DNA from: Bimuria novae-zelandiae CBS 107.79
Taxonomy: Eukaryota; Ascomycota; Dothideomycetes; Pleosporales; Didymosphaeriaceae
Length of the DNA stretch: 64,000 bases
Reading direction: 5' to 3'
NCBI GenBank assembly: GCA_010015655.1
Contig: ML976709.1
Span: 1-64,000, forward strand
Part shown: positions 58,527 to 64,000 of the stretch, piece after piece
Position numbering within the stretch: the stretch's first letter is position 1
Layout of the letters: each line of letters begins with the position of its first letter
The notes under the pieces: model-generated
Databases searched by the model: none
What the model was told of the DNA's origin: nothing
What the model saw: only the letters and a program-made list of their open reading frames with translations
Made by a program: the position numbers and the translations under genes

Positions 58527-61500
58527 GCCTCCTTTAGGTCCTAATAGAAGCTAATTTAGGGGATATCGCGATAGAATCCTATTAAGAGTTTTCTATTATA
58601 ATTTTAATAAAGCTTAATAAACTTCTTTTAATAGTTTAACATAGTAGCTTAGTTAAGGTTCTAACGAGGTTCTTAAGTTCTTTAAGAGTAGTTTTCTTAT
58701 TATACTAGGTATTCTACCCTCTTACCTCTACAGGACTAGCGTTTTTTTTATATATTAACTATACTATACTTTTCTTTTCCCTCTTTTATTATTATTGCTT
58801 CGGGCTGGGCGTTATTAGTAGTTTAGCTAGGGAGAGGATTTAACAAGGCTAACTTTGGCCTGTCTACGTAGAACCTTAGGTGCATGTTTGGCAGGATATT
58901 TAGTTCTACTATATAAAAGTTTATTACCTTTTTTTATAGTAAACTTTTTTTACTTTTAGTAGAGCTTCTTACTTAGCTGTTAGTTTTAAAAGTAGCCTTT
59001 ATACTTTAGCTATACCTTATTTTCTTCCGTTAAGATTAAAGTATTTTATATTAACAGTTTATTAGGCGCTCTTATTTTTATTAGGCTATTATTATTTTCG
59101 CCTAGGTAAAGTTAAAAACCTTCTTAAATTTCTTTATTATTACCTTCGTGGCCTTTTTTACGTTAGTTTTAAGTTTTAAGGCTAATCTTCATGCCCCGAA
59201 GTGCTTAACTAGTTTAATATTTTAGCTATAGGATAGAAAAAATAAGCTAACTTTTATTAATATAGCTTCTCGCCCTTTAATAGCTATTTAGGCTACAGGA
59301 AGCTACTTTATCTATTTATTTTATTATTATTATAGTACGCCTAAAGGTAGGCTTTAAAAATAGAGTTTATTTATTTTATTTACCTATCCGTCTCTGGGTG
59401 CTTTACTATAGATAGTCTTTAGTTAATACCTGTTTATTTATAGAGTATAGTCTAAAATTCGCTCACGAATTGTCCCCCGTGGTCCAATATAATAGAGGAG
59501 GGGAAGAAGTAGTCTACTACCTAGTTTTAAAAAAAACGCTATTATAACTATAGGTATATTAAGATTTAAGAGAGTAATAAACTTTAAGTCCTTACTAAGT
59601 CTATTTATAATTATTATAATATTCGTGCAGCTATCGCTCTTAAGTAGGGTAATAATAAAGTCTATTATAATATTCTTCTATCCTTATTTAGGTAGTAGTA
59701 AGAGCTTTAGCAGACCCTATTTCGCTTCTCTCTATAGTTTAGTTCTTCTATAAATATTACAGTTCTTAATATACTATCCTACTTAATTAGATATCCCTAG
59801 AAAGAAGTAATCTTAAGTAAGAATCTTATAAGTATTTTCTTATTTTAAGTATCCTAAAGCTAGGGAACTATACGCGACTACTATTAGCTTTATTTATAAA
59901 GGTTTTAATATTAGTACCTATTATCTTAACCTATAGCGTAGGTACCTTTAGTTATTTATACTATATTCTAAAATACTAATAAATAACTTCTACTTAGGTT
60001 TGAACTTCCTAAGCCTATTCTTAATATAGGCCTTTATCTTACTATACGCGCTATCTTTATTGCGTTCTACCTTTTATTATATAGTATTAAAGTCTAGTTC
60101 GCGTCGCTCGGCAAGGCTATCGCCTCTTTAAAGGGTTAATATAGGTAGTTTAAGGCGTATTAGGTAAGCGAGCACTAGGTCCTTATCTACTTTAGTATAG
60201 TTAAGTTCCTTTATAGTAATAGATATTTAGGAGACAAAAGATTTTAAGCTATTTCTTTTAGTAGTTTCTTAAAGAAGCGTAAAGTGCCTTAACTTTAATT
60301 TATTATTTTTACTATCCTTTAGTAGGTCTTAGTCCTTCTAGGAGATGGCGTTCGCCCTAATGTTTATTAACCCTAGTTTATATATAAACGTTTTATTAAT
60401 ATAGCTAAGTATGTCTGCCTACGAAATATGTCGTTTGTCTAACCTTTATTTAGTAGCGAAATATATAAGGTTTTTATAATTAGTATAGACCGTAAGGTGC
60501 TTTACTACTTAATATATATAGTCTTATTTATTTACGTATTTAATAACTACGAGCATTTCTTTATTATAGATAGCGTAGTTATACTCTACCAGGCTATTCT
60601 TTGCTAAGAAGTAAGCTATTGGGCGTAGAATTCTATTATTATCGTACTAGGAGAAGCATCCCCTAATTAACTAGCTAAAGGCGTTTACTTCTAGTACTAA
60701 TTCTTATTTAGGGTTTAAGTAGGCTAGCGCGGGGTCTATATAGAATATTATTTTTAACAAGTTAAATACGTGCTATTACTTTTATCTCTAGATAAATTCT
60801 ACTCCTTTATTAGTAAGTTTTATAAGGGGGCTCACTATGCTAGAAAAGTCTTATATAAATCTCTAATAGAAGTTTATAAAGCCTATAAAGCTCTAAACTC
60901 TTTTTACTAAAATTAGTAGCTCTTATTTTTAAATTACCAAGATTTTATTTAGGTCTATACTTACGCCCTTATTAACTTTTATTATAAATTTAAAGTACGT
61001 TGTTTTTTTAACGTAGAACTTATATTTCTTAATATTTAAGTATAGTCCTATAGCCCCTAACGTTTATATTATAGTACGTACTTTCTCTTCGTGATCTTTT
61101 TAGCTACTACTAGAGAAAATAAGAACATTATTTATATATACTAAGTAGTAGTTATTAAGGTGCTCCTTTAGCACCTAGTTAATATACCGCTAAAATATAC
61201 TTAGCGCGTTATCTAGGCTAAAAGAAACTACTAGCTACTTATAGAGACTAAATTAGGTTTTAAAAGCTATCTTCTATTTCTTACTTTTTACTATATAAAG
61301 CTTATAGAAGGCTTAAATTATATTAAGTTTATTAAACTATTTAGCCTTCGCGAGAAGCTAAAGGGTTTTACTAATTAATAGTAAAGGATACTAGTCCTTT
61401 TTAAAATAGTATTTAGGGCTTAATAATTAATATAAAAGAGTAGTCCTCTACTAGATTTTTTTGTAAATAATACTAAGGTAGTGGCGCTAGGCTTACTTAC

Positions 61501-62494
61501 CTAAATAAAGCCTTTATCTAAGTATTTAATAAGCTCTTTTTAAAGAGCAAGCAACTGTTCGCAAGATATATTAAATAAAGGGCTATAGGGGATCTTTAAG
61601 GTCTTGCTATCTTTTTTTACAAGAGGAATAAAAAGATCTACTTTATATCTATAGTGCGGGGGGAAGCTTATCAGCTTATTCCTTATAAAAGATACGCCAC
61701 AAGTCCTTAAAAACTTTAAGTAGTAACTTTTCTAGGTTTACCTTTAGCTTGTAGGTTAACGCCTTCTATATATCTTTTATTAATATCGAAAATACTTTAG
61801 CCCTGTTTCCTAGGCGTTAATTACGCTAATCTAGAGCTATAAAGGCTTTAGCTAATATCCTTTAGAGCTTTATTAATAGTTTCTTAATTTTTTAGTCACG
61901 GATGCGAGTGCTTAAATTTCTAATTTAATTTAATTTCTTTACTAGGGCTAGTTTAACCCGATGCTTCTTTATTTAGGTTAGGCCAAGGATTAGATCGTAC
62001 GACCCGTCGTTAGGTATGACATATAGCTATATTAGTTCTATATAGCTATTAATATTTACTTCTAATTAGACTACTTCGCGTACGAAGAGTCGCATGCCTC
62101 TAATACTAATAACTTCTTATAAATAGGGTAAGTTCTTGCGCTGTAGGTAGGCTTTTATTATATGTTTTTTTAATATAAATCTAATAGGTAAATAACCTAA
62201 ATTCATTATTGTTAATGCAAATATAATGTTATTAATAAGTAAGTATACTATTACTAGTGTTAAGTCTAGCTATAGCCTTTAAAAGTTTTTAAAACTTATC
62301 TTTTATTCTTTTCCTACGTTTACTTTCTAGCGGAAATTGTTGCTAGGAAGACTTAGTTTTTTAAATTAATAAAGGCTATATTAAACTTTTATTAAAAGAT
62401 TCTTTAGTAGCAGGTGTAGTAGCGCGAACTTGTGCTAGCTTTATTATAGGTAAAAGTTTATACTATTTTACGTAGTGTCCCGTATCTCTATAAT
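58527..62494 (-). mobile_element. Ty3/gypsy retrotransposon (gypsy 4), truncated, RIP-degraded
   Basis: This is a second copy of the gypsy 3 family in the same orientation. The left end abuts repeat copy B. The right end is cut by copia 5 at 62494 before Gag would be reached. No LTR was found within this segment. Confidence 0.72.
58850..62400 (-). pseudogene. Gypsy 4 Pol polyprotein, RIP-degraded
   Basis: On the minus strand the RT core lies at about 61450-61090, with an altered YIDD region (YINNVLIFSS). RNase H is at about 60720-60380: RILRPIAYFLAKNS, then [12 protein letters not shown]. Integrase and the C-terminal region run to about 58850. TAG/TAA codons are frequent. It shares the order and spacing of gypsy 3 throughout. 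Confidence 0.72.
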
Positions 62495-62665
62495 TGTAAG
62501 ATGGTATGATAAGTAGATGTTGATGCAACTTGATAGTATTTATTATTTCTTTTTATATTCTCCACTATGTTTAGTTGGTTTCGGATATTTTGCTAGTGTG
62601 CCAAGCCAAGTGGTCCCTGCTCAATTGTACAGATCTAACCTCACCGCAGCTTATTCTATCTAACA
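62495..62665 (-). repeat. 3' LTR of copia 5
   Basis: 171 bp. On the minus strand it starts TGTTAGATAGAATAAG and ends CCATCTTACA. The five bases outside it are ATAAT, the candidate target duplication to be matched beyond the window. Confidence 0.82.
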
Positions 62666-62699
62666 CACTCCTTTAGCTTAGAAACTCTTCAAGCTGGCA

Positions 62700-64000
62700 C
62701 TTATGCAATTATAAGGTCTTTAAGTTACTCTTAAATCTCCTTAAGAGGTATAGTATTTGTTACCTCCTTAGTCTCTACATTAACTAATCTAAGTTATTAG
62801 AGAAAACCCTCCCACTTGCTCTTAGAGAGCACCTTTATAAGGCTATTAGTAATTATGTCCGCTGACTGCACATGCTCTACCTTAATCCTACCTATAGATA
62901 CTTCTTGTTAGATCTAGTGGTTGTGGACGTCTACATGCCGAAGTTTGGTTTAGAGGCGGGAAACCTCCTTAGTTACTAGGCATATAGTTTATTTATTATC
63001 GCACTAAATAGTGACTGTGCGCGCGTCTAGTTTAATCTTAAGTTCTTAAAGTAGTCTTAAGACAAAGAGTGCTTCCTTAGCTACCTAAGAGAGAGCTAGC
63101 AGCTTGGCCTTAGTAGTTAATATTGTCACAGTGTCTTGTTTATTTGCTTTCTAGGTGATAAGACCGCCAAAGAGCTTAATAGCGTAACCTTGGGAGCTCT
63201 TGCGGTCTATTATATTATTAGCAAATAATGCATCGCTTGCAATCTAAAGTCTAGTATTACCTCTAAGCTATAGGGCTCGCTACTTTGTGCTTTAAAGGTA
63301 TAGGAGAACTTGGTCTACTGCGTCTTAGTGCTTAGTTCCTGGGTTTGACAGAAATCGAGCTAATCGTGATGTTGCAAAGGCAATGTCTGGCCTAGTAGTG
63401 ACTATAGTAAAGAGCAGCGATCTAATCTTGCGTTAAAATTTATTAATCTTAGTTAGTGTTGCTAACCCTTTTCTTGGTAGTAATTTAATCGCAGCTATTA
63501 GAGTGTTATGTTACATATTTATCTTGTCTACTAGTTGGCTAATCTTGTCTGAATAAGAGGCCTGTAATAGTTAAATCTTGTGGCTTGTTTAGTCCCGTAC
63601 AACCTCTATGCTAAGAAACTATTAAAGGTTATTTCCTCTAGTAAGAGTGTACTTGTCTTGTAAGCGTTTAATTGCTTATTAAGCTTCTTGTTCTTTATCC
63701 TTGTGGTACGCGAGTATGATGTCGTCAACGTAAAAGAATATAATAACTCTATCTTTAATTAGGCAGCACGGCTTGTAAGGCACTATCTAGAAGCCTAGCG
63801 CTTTAAGCGTTGTCGTAAATTCTCTCTGCCAGAGGAGTAGTAAAATGCGAAGGCCGTATAGTGCTTTATTTACTTATAATATTGTTCCAGGCTTCTAATA
63901 ACCCTGAGGCATTCTCATGTACACCTCTCGATCTATTATTACGTAGACAAAAGCGTTGGTGACGTCGTACTGCGTAAGCTCTATATTATAGTAAGCTGCT
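62700..64000 (-). pseudogene. Copia 5 Pol, C-terminal part (RT and RNase H)
   Basis: RT on the minus strand from the window edge reads QYDVTNAFV, REVYMRMPQGY, LYGLRILLLLW and FFYVDDIILAY (about 63700-64000), so the YVDD catalytic motif is intact here. RNase H at about 62830-63260 shows ASDALFANN, KANKQDTVT and the QTKLRHVDVHNHWI block. Scattered TAG/TAA codons (CAG, CAA or TGG to stop) still interrupt it. As for other copia elements, this would be the reverse-transcriptase end of one polyprotein. Confidence 0.85.

Larger units (their letters stand above)
62495..64000 (-). mobile_element. Ty1/copia retrotransposon (copia 5), 3' part, continues past the window
   Basis: The minus strand carries RT, RNase H, a purine tract TAAGCTAAAGGAGTG (62666-62680) and a 171-bp LTR. 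The LTR start resembles that of copia 2. It is clearly less mutated than most elements in the window. The 5' part and target duplication lie beyond 64000. Confidence 0.9.

Overview
The window looks like a repeat-rich, AT-rich block from a filamentous ascomycete (Pezizomycotina) that has been mutated by RIP (repeat-induced point mutation). Almost every recognisable coding stretch is a transposon carrying C-to-T and G-to-A changes at CpA/TpG. CAG, CAA and TGG codons have become TAG or TAA, CpG is still common, and most of the window has no long open frame. No rRNA, tRNA gene, CRISPR array or bacterial-type operon is visible.

Layout. 1-1802: Fot1/pogo-like DNA transposon with 87-bp inverted ends. 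1803-3084: unidentified decayed sequence ending in a TIR-like motif. 3085-13361: Ty3/gypsy element on the minus strand (gypsy 1), left-truncated, with Ty1/copia element 1 (4294-9648) inserted exactly in its reverse-transcriptase YLDD motif. 13600-13773: solo LTR. 13888-19057: copia 2. About 19291-20541: little-mutated island with an N-terminal fragment of a fungal O-methyltransferase gene and promoter-like DNA. 20542-25657: copia 3 (minus). 26529-32857: chromodomain gypsy element (gypsy 2) with both LTRs, inserted in older decayed sequence. 34271-34704: solo LTR of the gypsy 1 family. 34941-40343: copia 4, inserted in a Tc1/mariner-like transposase that resumes at 40349-41200. 41208-43720: the only gene-like island, with an Asp/Glu-racemase-family pseudogene (+) tail to tail with an apparently intact class II aldolase/adducin-domain gene (-, one intron). 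43730-44463: pogo-like remnant, split by a complete 1.85-kb pogo/Fot1-type element (44464-46310). About 47.4-52.5 kb and 58.5-62.5 kb: two related gypsy polyproteins (gypsy 3 and 4, both minus). Between them lie a Gag-like remnant and a 2.0-kb head-to-tail duplication (54514-58526). 62495-64000: 3' part of copia 5 (minus), running off the window.

How it fits together. Five-bp target-site duplications fix the boundaries and nesting order of three copia elements, one gypsy element and two solo LTRs; TA duplications do so for two DNA transposons. Only the aldolase gene looks functional. The racemase beside it is dying by frameshifts and two TGA codons best explained as CGA-to-TGA, a different signature from RIP. 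The most informative signals are about element biology and genome defence: the mutation load of LTR pairs rises from the outer edge towards the element interior, sharply bounded unmutated patches persist inside saturated elements, and three copia elements share a primer-binding site that matches the anticodon arm of a tRNA-Lys(CUU)-type molecule. I did not find a convincing new multi-gene system.
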